From the NCBI RefSeq assembly GCF_000196495.1, contig NC_011311.1, forward strand, positions 19,541 to 83,540: a stretch of DNA of 64,000 nucleotides. The letters run 5' to 3'. Numbering within the stretch: the first letter of the stretch is position 1; each line of letters begins with the position of its first letter. The position numbers were made by a program, and so were the translations under genes. The DNA is from Aliivibrio salmonicida LFI1238. GTDB taxonomy: Bacteria; Pseudomonadota; Gammaproteobacteria; Enterobacterales; Vibrionaceae. Positions 42,589 through 53,220 of this stretch are shown here, in pieces. Under the pieces are notes generated by a model. The model had not been told where the DNA came from. It worked only from the letters and a program-made list of their open reading frames with translations, and searched no databases.

Positions 42589-45195
42589 ATGTTAAAAGCA
42601 ATTCATCTAGATCTTGATAAAAGTGAATTTTTTGATTCTTATAATGATGATGAGTTCTGGCAAAGAAATGCAAAGAACACACTTATAGATATGCTTATAA
42701 GCACTTGTAAAGATGCTCAGGACTATAGACAATCACGCTTAAATAATAAAAATAAAATCAGTGCTGCTCATAATGCTATTTGTATTAGCGGTAGTCGAGG
42801 TGCAGGTAAGACCGTCTTTTTACGTAACGCTAAAAAAATTTGGGAAGAAGCAAAGTTAGATAATATTGAAAAAATAAATATTTCTAATTTGTATTTTGCG
42901 GAAACAATTGATCCGACACTATTAAATGGTCATGATAATTTTGCTAACGTTATTATTGCTCAACTATATAATGCAGTTGAAAATAAGCTATCATCGCCAC
43001 ATATAGATGTGATGAAGAAAAATAATTTTTATACATCACTTAAGAAACTAGCTGAATCATTAGGAAAAAAGAGTGATTTTGCTGACCATACGGGTATTGA
43101 TCGAATTTTAAAATATCGTTCGGGTATACAAGTTGAAGCTTTCTTTCATAAGTACGTAGAAAACTGTGTAGAGCTCTTAGGTTGTCAAGCTATCGTTGTA
43201 CCAATTGATGATGTCGATATGGCACTAAACCGAGCGGTCGAAGTGTTAGATGAAGTACGCAGATTATTAAGTTGTCCTTATATCATTCCAATAGTAAGTG
43301 GCGACCATGAACTTTATTCGCATATGGTACGTGTTCATTTTGAAAAAAATGCAACAGACAATAAGAGTATATCAGAAGAAACCACTAGATCTGGACACAA
43401 AATAGGAAAGCTCCTTGCTGATTCCTATCTTACAAAGGTATTTCCAAATCATTTGCGCTTACCATTATTGGCAATTGACAGGTTACTTCCACATTTATTA
43501 ATCAAAGAAAAAGGTATCAGTAATAAAGGTATCAGCTTTGTTAAGTATGAAAAAATGCTGACTCATGTTTTCTTTTATTTGTGCAATGGAGAAGAACGAA
43601 GTACTGAATATCCAAAGCCGGAAAGTGCTCGTGAAGTAACTCAGTTAATTAAAGCACTAACACCATTAAAACTACAAGAATTTCAAAAACATGATTTATG
43701 GAATACTTTCAAATCGTGGGCAGAACAGAAGCATCATGGTGCAACTTACACGAATGCAGTCTCAATAAGTCAATTATCTGATTATAACTCAGAAGAAACA
43801 ATCTTTAGATTTGATCAACTCTTAGCTTTCAACCCTATTTCACAAGTAAAAGAAAGCATTCCTTGGGCAATTAAACCATTTCTATCTGAGCAAGAAATCG
43901 CCATACGAGATTTATATGGAAAGTCGGTTAAAAAGAAAGATTTGAGCGAGAATGACAATGTAAACATTATAAATAGTGTATTTACTCATGACATGAAAAT
44001 ATTGCGTAGCATGCCACCTTTGGAGCTATATAGTAGCGATATGACTTTGACAATAGATACTGTAAAAAAAGATGAAACAAATTTACTACTTGCTGTCTAT
44101 ACTCATAGAGATTTTTACGGAAAACAAGGTAACAGAAGCTATAATATTTTTTTTAGTCGAGCTTTTGAAATACTCTCAGTATCACTATTATCAGTATCTA
44201 CAAATATTCAAGTAGCCAATTGGGAAGCTCAGTTAGATGAAATTATAGCGCGTGTTCCTTTCTATAGTATTCATGCAATTAACCCGACTAAGTATTTAGA
44301 GCAAGAAGGGGAGGACCTTACTCTAGCCGAATCTGTAGTATCTGAAAATATAAACGAAACCTATAAAACATCCCCTTTAGCTTTAAAAATAAAAGACTGG
44401 GAAGTAGCTAGTAAAGAAAAATTATCTGGATTAAATAATTTATCTATATTACCGCTAATTCATTCTGTTTTTAATAAAGTATTTACACAATTACATATAC
44501 TTCGTACTGAAATTTCAACGACAAAAAAATATCCTGAAGAGTATTTATCAGATACAGCACGCCGATTTGAATATATAGTGATCAATGCTTTTGCCAGTCT
44601 ACTTAAGGATGATTATGTTATCCAAGCTAATGTAGCTATTGGTGCACAACTTAAAACACTTAGAGATCATAAGGAGTTTATGAGAGTTGATAGAACATTG
44701 TATCGAAATATTAAAGGAATGATTGATGAAACCGTAAACTTGGATACACCTATATTAATAGAAAAAAAATCTTCTACAGCTAAACCTAAAGAAGACATCG
44801 GTTCTATTTTACTTGAAATTATTTGGGCTCATCCAATATTTGTTAACTTAAATAACAGTAAAATTTTAATGGATGAACCAAAATTTCAGTTTACATTTTA
44901 TAGTGCGCCCCCAATTACACCTTCTATAGTAGTTACTTCAGTATCATTAAACTCATTAAAAGAATTTAAACACATATTAAGAAAAGAAAATATTAATATG
45001 AGTACTAAAGATATAACAACTTGGGGTTTTAATAATAGAATTAAAGCTCTTGAAATATATAATTCAGCACAAAAAGAGCTAAAAGACACTGGTAGTGAGC
45101 TGAAAAAAGGTTCAGAGCAAAAAAGAATGTTCGATGCATTAAAAAAAGTAGTAGGGACACCTGATTTAAGGGAACTTTTAAGAGATAACTCATAA
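42589..45195 (+). CDS. rdrA: RdrA, ATPase of the RADAR anti-phage system
   Basis: An 868-residue KAP/AAA-like ATPase. Walker A is in CISGSRGAGKTVFLRNAKK near residue 70 and Walker B in VVPIDDVDMALNR near residue 208, followed by a helical region and a poorly conserved C-terminal half. In RADAR, RdrA forms a large ring that recruits RdrB and activates its deaminase on phage infection. The stop overlaps the start of rdrB by one base. The size and partner match known RdrA. It follows island repeat R5. Confidence 0.9.
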   Translation: MLKAIHLDLDKSEFFDSYNDDEFWQRNAKNTLIDMLISTCKDAQDYRQSRLNNKNKISAAHNAICISGSRGAGKTVFLRNAKKIWEEAKLDNIEKINISNLYFAETIDPTLLNGHDNFANVIIAQLYNAVENKLSSPHIDVMKKNNFYTSLKKLAESLGKKSDFADHTGIDRILKYRSGIQVEAFFHKYVENCVELLGCQAIVVPIDDVDMALNRAVEVLDEVRRLLSCPYIIPIVSGDHELYSHMVRVHFEKNATDNKSISEETTRSGHKIGKLLADSYLTKVFPNHLRLPLLAIDRLLPHLLIKEKGISNKGISFVKYEKMLTHVFFYLCNGEERSTEYPKPESAREVTQLIKALTPLKLQEFQKHDLWNTFKSWAEQKHHGATYTNAVSISQLSDYNSEETIFRFDQLLAFNPISQVKESIPWAIKPFLSEQEIAIRDLYGKSVKKKDLSENDNVNIINSVFTHDMKILRSMPPLELYSSDMTLTIDTVKKDETNLLLAVYTHRDFYGKQGNRSYNIFFSRAFEILSVSLLSVSTNIQVANWEAQLDEIIARVPFYSIHAINPTKYLEQEGEDLTLAESVVSENINETYKTSPLALKIKDWEVASKEKLSGLNNLSILPLIHSVFNKVFTQLHILRTEISTTKKYPEEYLSDTARRFEYIVINAFASLLKDDYVIQANVAIGAQLKTLRDHKEFMRVDRTLYRNIKGMIDETVNLDTPILIEKKSSTAKPKEDIGSILLEIIWAHPIFVNLNNSKILMDEPKFQFTFYSAPPITPSIVVTSVSLNSLKEFKHILRKENINMSTKDITTWGFNNRIKALEIYNSAQKELKDTGSELKKGSEQKRMFDALKKVVGTPDLRELLRDNS

Positions 45196-47741
45196 TGTTC
45201 ATTTCAGATATTAAATGGGTAATTCCTGCGGCAATTATGTCTTCAGATCGATTGTTAAATGAAGATATGAACATGCTCAATGCTCAATCTTATGGCGAAG
45301 ATAAATATACAATACTTTTACAGCGAGCTGTATTTGATTTTCAGCCATATACTCATACTTTACTTCGTAATGAAGATGTAGAGTATGCTATTGATGAATG
45401 GATTAATGATAAACAATGTGTAGACCTACTCGATTGTTTAAATAACTTATTTCATCACTTTCTAGTATGGAAAGGGAATTGCTTTGAAGTTAAGCAAGAG
45501 CACTTGGAAGAATGGTTATCATTTTGCTCACTTACAGATCCTACTTGGATTATTGCGGTTGGCTATCAGCATCTTATTCAACAAGAAATTTTGTCTGACG
45601 CTGAAGTCATTGAACTTGTTTCGGAAAATCAATGTCCTGTAGCATTACCTAAAGCATCATTAAACAATTACATTGCAGATAATCATATTCACCTTGGAGG
45701 CCATGGTAGTACTGCTTTATCTATGTTAAATTTTGCTGTTTATCTTAATAAAAAACCTGATAATAATAAAATAAACTGGCCACGTCGCCCAGAAAATACT
45801 TTATTCGAAAGTGACAAATTATCAAAAAATCACTTACCATTATTAATAAATAAACTAGCTGAATCCTTAGGCGAAAACATTTTTAAGGGTTCTTCTACTA
45901 TTAGTAGACACCCACACACATGGGGAGGTTTAGACTCATGTACCTTAAATCAATCCTTATTAGCGGATCTTAAAAGAACTTATTTTGATACATCAGCTCA
46001 GAAATTACTGGCTTCGTCTCATTTAAAGCAACAGCAGAGCGCTAATCGATGGTTACTCTTTTGTATAGGACTCTTAGAACCAACTAAACATAGAGACACA
46101 TGCTATCAAACAACCCTTAACTGCTTCATCAGAACAAGTAATATCTTACGTAATTATATGGTTGTTTCAGGTGTTGGGCTTGGACAATTTGTTGAATACT
46201 TTGGTTTCGATCATCGAAAACCTAAAATCACAACTAAATGTTCAGGCCTTGAACATAAAAGCCACGGGATTAAATATGATAATTCTCCTTTAACAATGAG
46301 AGAGTTTCGTATTTCCCCTGATGATATAGTAGTTAAAGATGATGAATATGGTTTTCAGCTACTCCCTACATCACTTGAACATCTTGCTAACATGATTAAT
46401 GACGATAATATTGCATCAAATAGCCACTTTGTTATTCATTTTAACCGAACTTATCCGAATTATAAAAATAGACTAGATAAACATCTTCATTTTTTTAGAT
46501 ATGAATTAAAACAACAGGTGGAAAAAATTCAACAATTTTCTGCATCTGTTACTTACAGCGATATTGAATTAAAATCAGCGCATAATAATATTGATTTACG
46601 TAAACTAATTCGAGGTTATGATGTAGCAGGGAATGAAAACCAATTGCCAATAGAGATTTTTGCACCTACATTACGAGTTCTTAGGGCTGCAAGGTATACA
46701 ACAAATGGTGTCTTCGGAAAACGTTTACCTCAACCTTTTTTAACGATCCATGCGGGGGAAGACTTTAGTCATATAGTAAGCGGATTACGTGCTATTGATG
46801 AATCTATTGAATTTTGTAAATTTACTCATGGTGACCGTATAGGTCATGGTTTAGCCTTAGGCATAAATGTTAAACATTGGGCACAAAGGCAGCAAAGAGC
46901 ATATCTGACTGCTGGTGAGCATTTAGATAATCTAGTATGGTGTCATCATCAAGCGTTATCGTTAATTCAAATCAATCATACATTTCAGTCTGCACTGTCT
47001 CTTCTTGAGCATAAGATCCGACATTGGAGTTCTTATTTATATGGAGGAGTTGTCTATACACCCAATGATCTTTATCAATCTTGGATGCTCCGAAGAAATT
47101 GTCCAAACCAATTGTCACTGGCGCTACGTGATGGTAATTCAGAGTGGGTAGATTGGGTCCCTGATATTGAATTCTTAAAAAAAGAGTCTTCTAGTTTAGT
47201 TAAAAAATTATGGATTTTATACCTTAATTCTGGACACCTAGATTTAACGTCTAAAAGAAATGATGTTATCTCGATTAGCTGTTCAATTGATGATAGAACA
47301 GTACCAAGTTCCCATAATAATAAATTATCCGATAATCTCTCTAAATCTGAGATTGATTTGTATGAAGCAATTCAAGATCTATTGATGGAGCGTTATAGTA
47401 ATAAAGGAATTATTCTTGAGGCTTGCCCTACTTCAAATCTATATATAGGACGTTTTAAAAAGTACCATGAACATCCAATTTTTCGTTGGAACCCACCAAA
47501 TCCAGATTGGTTAAAACCCGGTGAAAAATTTAACCGTTTTGGATTACGAAAAGGTGCAGTACCCGTTTGTGTTAATACTGATGATTCAGGTTTAATGCCT
47601 ACTACTATTGATAACGAACATAGAGTCATCAAGTTAGCAGCGATAATACACTATAATATTGGTACTTGTAGGGCTGAAGAATGGATTACTAGTATAAGAC
47701 AAAAAGGTGTAGATATCTTCCAACAGAATCACTTAAACTGA
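45195..47741 (+). CDS. rdrB: RdrB, adenosine deaminase of the RADAR anti-phage system
   Basis: An 848-residue protein with a split adenosine deaminase domain. Metal and catalytic motifs are complete: ADNHIHLGG near residue 163, TIHAGEDFSH near 517, HGDRIGHGLALG near 546, LEACPTSNLYIG near 742 and VNTDDSGLM near 796. Large insertions between them are characteristic of RdrB. In RADAR it deaminates adenosine in RNA or free ATP, which poisons the infected cell. It is coupled to rdrA through TAATG. A strong terminator follows at 47755. Confidence 0.92.
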   Translation: MFISDIKWVIPAAIMSSDRLLNEDMNMLNAQSYGEDKYTILLQRAVFDFQPYTHTLLRNEDVEYAIDEWINDKQCVDLLDCLNNLFHHFLVWKGNCFEVKQEHLEEWLSFCSLTDPTWIIAVGYQHLIQQEILSDAEVIELVSENQCPVALPKASLNNYIADNHIHLGGHGSTALSMLNFAVYLNKKPDNNKINWPRRPENTLFESDKLSKNHLPLLINKLAESLGENIFKGSSTISRHPHTWGGLDSCTLNQSLLADLKRTYFDTSAQKLLASSHLKQQQSANRWLLFCIGLLEPTKHRDTCYQTTLNCFIRTSNILRNYMVVSGVGLGQFVEYFGFDHRKPKITTKCSGLEHKSHGIKYDNSPLTMREFRISPDDIVVKDDEYGFQLLPTSLEHLANMINDDNIASNSHFVIHFNRTYPNYKNRLDKHLHFFRYELKQQVEKIQQFSASVTYSDIELKSAHNNIDLRKLIRGYDVAGNENQLPIEIFAPTLRVLRAARYTTNGVFGKRLPQPFLTIHAGEDFSHIVSGLRAIDESIEFCKFTHGDRIGHGLALGINVKHWAQRQQRAYLTAGEHLDNLVWCHHQALSLIQINHTFQSALSLLEHKIRHWSSYLYGGVVYTPNDLYQSWMLRRNCPNQLSLALRDGNSEWVDWVPDIEFLKKESSSLVKKLWILYLNSGHLDLTSKRNDVISISCSIDDRTVPSSHNNKLSDNLSKSEIDLYEAIQDLLMERYSNKGIILEACPTSNLYIGRFKKYHEHPIFRWNPPNPDWLKPGEKFNRFGLRKGAVPVCVNTDDSGLMPTTIDNEHRVIKLAAIIHYNIGTCRAEEWITSIRQKGVDIFQQNHLN

Positions 47742-47754
47742 TTTGATTATTAAT

Positions 47755-47785
47755 TTATCAGCTAGGTAATTTTTCTAGCTGATAA
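47755..47785. terminator. Bidirectional terminator between rdrB and the GAP1-like gene
   Basis: TTATCAGCTAG and CTAGCTGATAA pair perfectly (11 bp) around a 9-nt loop between convergent genes. Confidence 0.8.
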
Positions 47786-47856
47786 ATAATGAGATGTTGC
47801 AGCAGTGTTGTTTTATCTATTTTTTTACACCTCATTTTATTTATGATTATATATAA

Positions 47857-49668
47857 CTATACATCGTCATCTATTTTAAATTCTTTATATAAATCAATTT
47901 TATTACCCTTGTATAGCGTGATGCTCTCAATAGGGATGTTATTTTTTATTGCATAGTGAGAAGAATAAATAATAAACATTTGGCGTAATGAATAAAAGCT
48001 AAATTTTGTTACTTCTTTTTTAATGTTATTTTTTAATTTTTTAATTTCGAAATAATCTAATTCATGTTTTGATAATAAATAACAAATATCATCAAATGAT
48101 ATTTTTAATAAATTCAAATATATTTCATCTGATTTCTCAGTTAAAAGCAATGCTATTTTATATATAATAGATTTATCTTTTGTTGATGTTCGATATAAAT
48201 CAGTGATAATATTGTCGGGTATGTTTTTTATAATATTTAAATTAAATTTTGAAATGATAAAATAACCTAGTTTGGTGTTTTTTTCACTCTGGACTAATAA
48301 TGTAAGAGATAGAAGCTCTTGGTTTACCAAAAGATAGTTTATCCAATTTTCATTTAAACTATCAAAAGAATCACTCAGAATCTCAAGTAGATTAGGTTTG
48401 GATATATCATCAAGAGGAAGTGAACTTGGTAAAATACTGTTTATAGGTATTAATCTATTTAATTTTACATCTTTTATAATAACTTCAAAGATAGAGTTAT
48501 TATAATTATGCTCCCAAAAGTATGTGTTAGAGATAATTTCAGGTTCACAAATATCAATGTCTAAATATACGCCTTCATTATATAGTTTACTTACAAGTTC
48601 AATTGGCAGATCTGTGATTTTATTAATGGATATATTTTTAGAGTGCTCTGTATTGGAGTTTATTATCTTAATCAAAAACTCTGGATCTATACTAAATAAT
48701 AACGAACCAACCTCATTTAATGTTTTATCCGATATATCGTCACTGTTTATTATCAAAATATAAGTTGAAATAAAATATGCTACAGATTTTGTAATGTCTC
48801 TCGGAGCAAGTATTTTAGATATTTCTTTTATTAAGCTTATTGGGGCTTTTTTCCATTTTAAAATGAATCTACTTAGCTCATCAAATTCTTTTCTTTTTAA
48901 CAAGGACCAGCAAGTTAATAAATAATAAACGTTGACTTTGTTTTGGTCTAGTGAGGCGCCATGCTTCCACATAAACATATTTACACCGTCATGTTTTAGG
49001 AAAATACATTTAGCCCAGTTATCTATTTGAATATTTTCTGAAACATCATCATTAAGCAATAGGTCATATTTTTGATAATAAGATCTACTTATTGAATTTT
49101 TTGGGGACCATGTTTTGAAGCTAAAACTTCTCCTCAGCCTTGGCCATAACTTCTCCCACATAACGAGAATATCAAATACTGATATTCTATTATTAGATAT
49201 TATGGTTTGATCTCTTGTCGAAAAAATTTGACTAAAAGCCAATGACAAGTCTTTGGTGTTATTTCTGTCATTGACATGAGTAATATCAAAAGGAATAGGT
49301 TTTAAATTTATACTTAAATCAGAAGTTACATCCTTATTGATAAAATGATCATATGGATTAAAATATGTTAATAAATTTTTATGAGCCAAAATAGTAAATG
49401 GTATCAAAATACTATGGCTCCATACGCAGCCTGGTCGTTCAATTTCTTTTGCTACCCATGTTTTAGATAAAACATAATAGCCAAAATCTACTAAAGGGTA
49501 CCCTGAGTAGCATATATTATTGTCTTGGTGAAATTCTTGACCTGGAGAATCAGACTCTCGGAGAAGAATGTTTTTTATATTATGGTCAAGTTCAATACTA
49601 GATGCTAATAGTTTATGTCCATTAGAGTATCCATGTAAAGTTTGATGTATTAAAGTATTGTTACTCAT
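47857..49668 (-). CDS. GAP1-like GTPase-associated protein
   Basis: A 603-residue protein. The N-terminal 120 residues carry the GAP1-N1 pattern: IHQTLHGYSNGHKLLASSIE, then SDSPGQEF, YSGYPLVDFGYYVLSKTW and ERPGCVWSHSILIP. The remaining 450 residues are AT-rich, helical and likely a middle domain. Such proteins are predicted, from comparative genomics, to work with paired GTPases in a conflict system; no biochemical role is established to my knowledge. It is the last gene of a minus-strand operon and overlaps the first GTPase gene by 8 bp. Confidence 0.75.
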   Translation of the reverse strand: MSNNTLIHQTLHGYSNGHKLLASSIELDHNIKNILLRESDSPGQEFHQDNNICYSGYPLVDFGYYVLSKTWVAKEIERPGCVWSHSILIPFTILAHKNLLTYFNPYDHFINKDVTSDLSINLKPIPFDITHVNDRNNTKDLSLAFSQIFSTRDQTIISNNRISVFDILVMWEKLWPRLRRSFSFKTWSPKNSISRSYYQKYDLLLNDDVSENIQIDNWAKCIFLKHDGVNMFMWKHGASLDQNKVNVYYLLTCWSLLKRKEFDELSRFILKWKKAPISLIKEISKILAPRDITKSVAYFISTYILIINSDDISDKTLNEVGSLLFSIDPEFLIKIINSNTEHSKNISINKITDLPIELVSKLYNEGVYLDIDICEPEIISNTYFWEHNYNNSIFEVIIKDVKLNRLIPINSILPSSLPLDDISKPNLLEILSDSFDSLNENWINYLLVNQELLSLTLLVQSEKNTKLGYFIISKFNLNIIKNIPDNIITDLYRTSTKDKSIIYKIALLLTEKSDEIYLNLLKISFDDICYLLSKHELDYFEIKKLKNNIKKEVTKFSFYSLRQMFIIYSSHYAIKNNIPIESITLYKGNKIDLYKEFKIDDDV

Positions 49669-50509
49669 TGATTAACCACGATAAAATTTTTGTGAGATCG
49701 GCTGAATATTCGATTCCGTCTTGAGTGATTTTTATCCTTTTACTTGGTTCATCTTCAGAAAGTAAAATGTCTTGATTTTCAGGTGTATTTAAACTGCCAC
49801 CTTGAGCACTTACACCGAAAACTTTAATTTGTTCATAATCAAATTTACAATTCAAATATTGAGATAATAATGGTAATTCTTTTTTAAGGAAGCTCATAGG
49901 AACTGAGCCATTAGGGAGCGTGTCCCATGCAGAAAGAACTATTGCTAATTTCTTATCTGTGTCAGCTAACAGCGTAGATAACTTTCTCAAAAGATCTATA
50001 ACAATAGATTGTGTAGGAGTGTGTTCGGAAGGATTCCACTTAGTATTGTTATCTTTATGATCAGCAGACTCTCCTTTAATTATAGAAGCTTCATCGCAAA
50101 TCGACATTGGCACTATTAATTCATCCACATGTATAAAGAAAATGACACAACTAGTTTTATTAAGAAATGAAATCAGTTGATTATCCATTTTGTGTTCAGT
50201 CCAAAGCTCACTCCAAGTTTCTCCAGATAGATCTGGCATTTCTATAGAAAAATGTTGATTGCTTTTTTTTAAAGTCATTTCGATTTTATCAGAACTAGAT
50301 ATTTTTGTTCGTAGCATGGGTTCGCAGCTAACCCACTTATCTGCAAGCTCATTAAAAAAAAGTCTTTCTTTTGGTAAAACTGCTAATTCTAAGTCTTTAT
50401 CTACTTCATCGTTTTCTGCTAAATAACTTAATGCGCCTAAAAAAGAAGTTTTACCTGAGGATGGTAGTCCACAAAAAATAACTTTGGATTCTTGAGGGTT
50501 AATATTCAT
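49661..50509 (-). CDS. GTPase 1 of a paired-GTPase conflict system
   Basis: A 282-residue P-loop protein with Walker A GLPSSGKTSF at residues 14-23. A switch region (SIEMPDLSGETWSE) is followed by FIHVDELI and AIVLSAWDTLP, in the place of the NKxD base-recognition motif. No transmembrane segment is seen. Its size and neighbours match the predicted DO-GTPase1 family. It overlaps the upstream GTPase 2 gene by 11 bp and the downstream GAP1-like gene by 8 bp, so the three products are likely made in fixed ratio and form a complex. Confidence 0.75.
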   Translation of the reverse strand: MNINPQESKVIFCGLPSSGKTSFLGALSYLAENDEVDKDLELAVLPKERLFFNELADKWVSCEPMLRTKISSSDKIEMTLKKSNQHFSIEMPDLSGETWSELWTEHKMDNQLISFLNKTSCVIFFIHVDELIVPMSICDEASIIKGESADHKDNNTKWNPSEHTPTQSIVIDLLRKLSTLLADTDKKLAIVLSAWDTLPNGSVPMSFLKKELPLLSQYLNCKFDYEQIKVFGVSAQGGSLNTPENQDILLSEDEPSKRIKITQDGIEYSADLTKILSWLINE

Positions 50510-51530
50510 ACATTAATTCCAAATTGTGAAAGCTACGATTTGTTTTATATTTATTTAAAGGGCATTTTTTTTGGGGACGTTGTGATGACTCTAATTTCTG
50601 CCATAAAATTTTGAAGAAATCTGGGCGAGCATGTCCTTCACTATTGGGTCTAGCTGAGATTGAGAGTATATCAATAGGAGTATCCAAATACTTCTGTACA
50701 TCGTCAACAATTCGTTTAGCTTCAGACATACAAACCGTTTCGTTATTTTCTTCTACGACTAGGTCAAACTTTGTCAAGACAATTGCACAGTTAGTATTTT
50801 TTGGCAGAGTGTTATACTCAAAGAGTGATTGAATTAGTTTTATTGTTGTTCGTCGTGCTCTATGTCTTTGTTTATTATCAACTAAGCTAGATGAATCAAC
50901 CATAAATAATAATAAGTCGCTTCTTAAGAGTTCTTCAAAACTATCCACTAATGATAAGTTATTCACCATTTCTGAGTAACTTTCACCGGAACGATCAGCC
51001 AGAAAAAATTCCTGACGAATTTTCTTGCTATCTTGTATTGAAAGGTGGTAAAAACCAACGCCTTCGGTAGATGAAGTCCTAGGCGTTGATACTGTAGAAC
51101 CTCTAGAGGTGACTCGCGCATGATGACATGAACTCTCAAACGCATAAAGAGTGTCAGAACCACCAAATAATACTTGAGTCTCATTTTCTTTACTGAAAAC
51201 ATCATACAAACTAGAAATTAAAGTTGTTTTACCAACCCCTACAGGCCCGATAAAGGATACAATCTTACCTAGTCTATCTTTTAGTCTAGTTTGAACCTCA
51301 TCTATAGATAGTGGAATTTGTCCGGGAAATAGAGTTTTTTCTGTTGCTCCTGATTGTTGAGCATTTAAAGTGTCTGTATACACACCTCTATCATCAACTT
51401 CAGTTATTGAATCAGGGGTAACTAACTCTAGTTGAGAGAAATCTACTAAGTTTGGACAATCTTCACTAGTTAGTCCATCAATACAGATATTATCGATGTC
51501 ATAATTACAATTTTGATTATTGCATTTCAT
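50499..51530 (-). CDS. GTPase 2 of a paired-GTPase conflict system
   Basis: A 343-residue protein. Cysteines at residues 3, 8, 16 and 25 form a small zinc-ribbon-like N-terminus. A linker leads to a GTPase domain with Walker A GPVGVGKTTL near residue 97, a switch motif (FFLADRSGESYSEM) and the base-recognition motif AIVLTKFDLVVEE (TKFD). It matches the predicted DO-GTPase2 family. The second partner, GTPase 1, is encoded just after with an 11-bp overlap. Pairs of GTPases with GAP1-type proteins are predicted immune systems whose trigger and target are unknown. Confidence 0.75.
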   Translation of the reverse strand: MKCNNQNCNYDIDNICIDGLTSEDCPNLVDFSQLELVTPDSITEVDDRGVYTDTLNAQQSGATEKTLFPGQIPLSIDEVQTRLKDRLGKIVSFIGPVGVGKTTLISSLYDVFSKENETQVLFGGSDTLYAFESSCHHARVTSRGSTVSTPRTSSTEGVGFYHLSIQDSKKIRQEFFLADRSGESYSEMVNNLSLVDSFEELLRSDLLLFMVDSSSLVDNKQRHRARRTTIKLIQSLFEYNTLPKNTNCAIVLTKFDLVVEENNETVCMSEAKRIVDDVQKYLDTPIDILSISARPNSEGHARPDFFKILWQKLESSQRPQKKCPLNKYKTNRSFHNLELMYEY

Positions 51531-52140
51531 TTATTTTGACCATCTTAGTACTAAGAACTCTCTATAAATTTGTTGAGCAAGTTCTAATGAATTAATTTCA
51601 AATTTATTATCTAGACCGATATTTCCATTCCACTTTTTATACCAAGTACCTTGCGAAGCTAATTTTATTGCATACAGACATGGAGTTAACTCTGATGGCT
51701 CCCCTTTAAATTTGTCAATAGCTGTAGGATATTCACTTATGATTGTTTGAACCCATTCTCTGAAATTTATAATTTCTGACTCAATACCAATCTTATTCGT
51801 CAGCGCTTTAAGTGATGGGAGTTCAACATTAAGACGTGTACGTAAACTTAAAGCATGAGCAAAGTCAAATATACGTAAAGGTGTTGATAGTTTTGAGTAA
51901 TGAGTGTCAAATTCTTCACTCCAACCTAAAGTTATAAACCAGAGAATTTCTTGCTCTTCTGCAGCTTTTTCATTTTCAGTATTTAATGCCTTCACATGAG
52001 ATATCATACTTGTATTAGCTGATTGTAGTTGTCGCTTAAACTCCGCAAAAACAGTCAAAATAGCTTCGCTAGTAGGCTGATAACTCTCTAGTTCCTTTAA
52101 ACACACATCAGTTGCTGGTGAGTATTTGCCCCTCCGCCAC
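51531..52140 (-). pseudogene. C-terminal part of a helical GTPase-associated protein, split by an IS30-family element
   Basis: About 203 codons of the original gene, all helical (AHALSLRTRLNVELPSLKAL, INSLELAQQIYREFLVLRW). The N-terminal part lies beyond the IS at 53221-53762. Joining both flanks directly gives 1,152 bp, a whole number of codons (383 residues and stop), so the reading frame would be restored. An ATG at the IS border (52142) could start translation of this half. The position in the operon fits the GTPase-associated helical (GASH-like) component. The stop touches the start of the GTPase 2 gene. Confidence 0.65.
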
Positions 52141-53220
52141 ATGAGACGCAACACTTCACCCTCTATGCTGCATTCAGGTGCCGCATAAATATATCGTAAG
52201 GTGAATAAAAGCCTAAACATTCTCGTCCACGAGTGTTTAGAATGTGTTCTATTCGTGCCAATTCTTCATCGCTCACCGTATCGAAATCAGTCCCTTTGGG
52301 CAAGAACCGACGTATCAACCCATTAGTGTGCTCATTCAAGCCTCGTTCCCATGGACTATACGGCTTAGCAAAGTAAACATCAGCATTTGTTATCTTAGCT
52401 ACTTCCTCATGACCCGCAAACTCGGTTCCATTGTCGGCTGTGATGGTCTTAAACTCATAGAAGGTAGATAGATGGACGTCTTTAAACCCTTCAATAACCG
52501 CTTCTGCTGACTTGCTTTTTAGTCTTCTTATTGTAACGACTTTGCTTGCTTTATCAACAATCGTAAGTAATTGAGATTTATGTTTTTTACCCACAATAGT
52601 GTCAATCTCTACATGGCCTATTTCCGTTTTCTCATCCGCTATTGCCGGTCTCTCACTGATATCGACTCGGTTCTTAATCGTAGAGCGCACGGTCCCTGAA
52701 CGCTTGTATGCCTTACCTCTTCGAGGTAAGTCTTTACGCAATGATTCACCCTGAGCTTCACAATGTAGAATATATCGATACAGCGTATTTTCACTGATGC
52801 TCTTCTGATGCTTTAAGGCAAGCTCACCGCTCACGACATTTGGAGAGGTGTGATCCGATAGGCTTTGCCTTAAATAACCGTCTATAAATGAGTCAATGCC
52901 TTTAAAAGCTTTTGACTTGCTGGCGACGGCTCTTCTTTCCTTAGCGATATTGTCAGCAGCACGTGAAGAGTACAAACCGTAAAAGTCATCTGGCGTGTTA
53001 CGGCCTAATTCTCTGGATATTGACGACGGACTTCGCTCTAGTTCACGGGCTATAGCCCTCATTGATACGTTATCAGCTCTACGTTTTTCAATGTAGAACC
53101 TGTCCTCGGATGTTAGATGTAACGCCATTCCATCTCTCTTTAATCAAAACTATGAATAAACATGCTGAGAGGAGTATAAATCACTCAGCCTTCATAAGGT
53201 GACTAAGTGTTGCGTTTCAT
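52141..53220 (-). mobile_element. IS30-family insertion sequence (about 1,080 bp)
   Basis: Ends ATGAGACGCAACACTT (52141-52156) and AAGTGTTGCGTTTCAT (53205-53220) are inverted repeats with one mismatch. Target duplication cannot be settled by eye. It splits a gene in the middle of the GTPase operon and lies in the same direction as the operon. Confidence 0.85.
52163..53128 (-). CDS. IS30-family transposase
   Basis: A 321-residue transposase, intact. An N-terminal HTH (LTSEDRFYIEKRRADNVSMR, then IARELERSPSSISRELGRN) is followed by a DDE catalytic domain: GHVEIDTIVGKKHKSQ, TADNGTEFAGHE and KPYSPWERGLNEHTNGLIRR. All three acidic residues are present and the length is standard. Its 3' end reaches almost to the IS border, so readthrough into the rest of the GTPase operon is possible. 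Confidence 0.95.
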   Translation of the reverse strand: MALHLTSEDRFYIEKRRADNVSMRAIARELERSPSSISRELGRNTPDDFYGLYSSRAADNIAKERRAVASKSKAFKGIDSFIDGYLRQSLSDHTSPNVVSGELALKHQKSISENTLYRYILHCEAQGESLRKDLPRRGKAYKRSGTVRSTIKNRVDISERPAIADEKTEIGHVEIDTIVGKKHKSQLLTIVDKASKVVTIRRLKSKSAEAVIEGFKDVHLSTFYEFKTITADNGTEFAGHEEVAKITNADVYFAKPYSPWERGLNEHTNGLIRRFLPKGTDFDTVSDEELARIEHILNTRGRECLGFYSPYDIFMRHLNAA

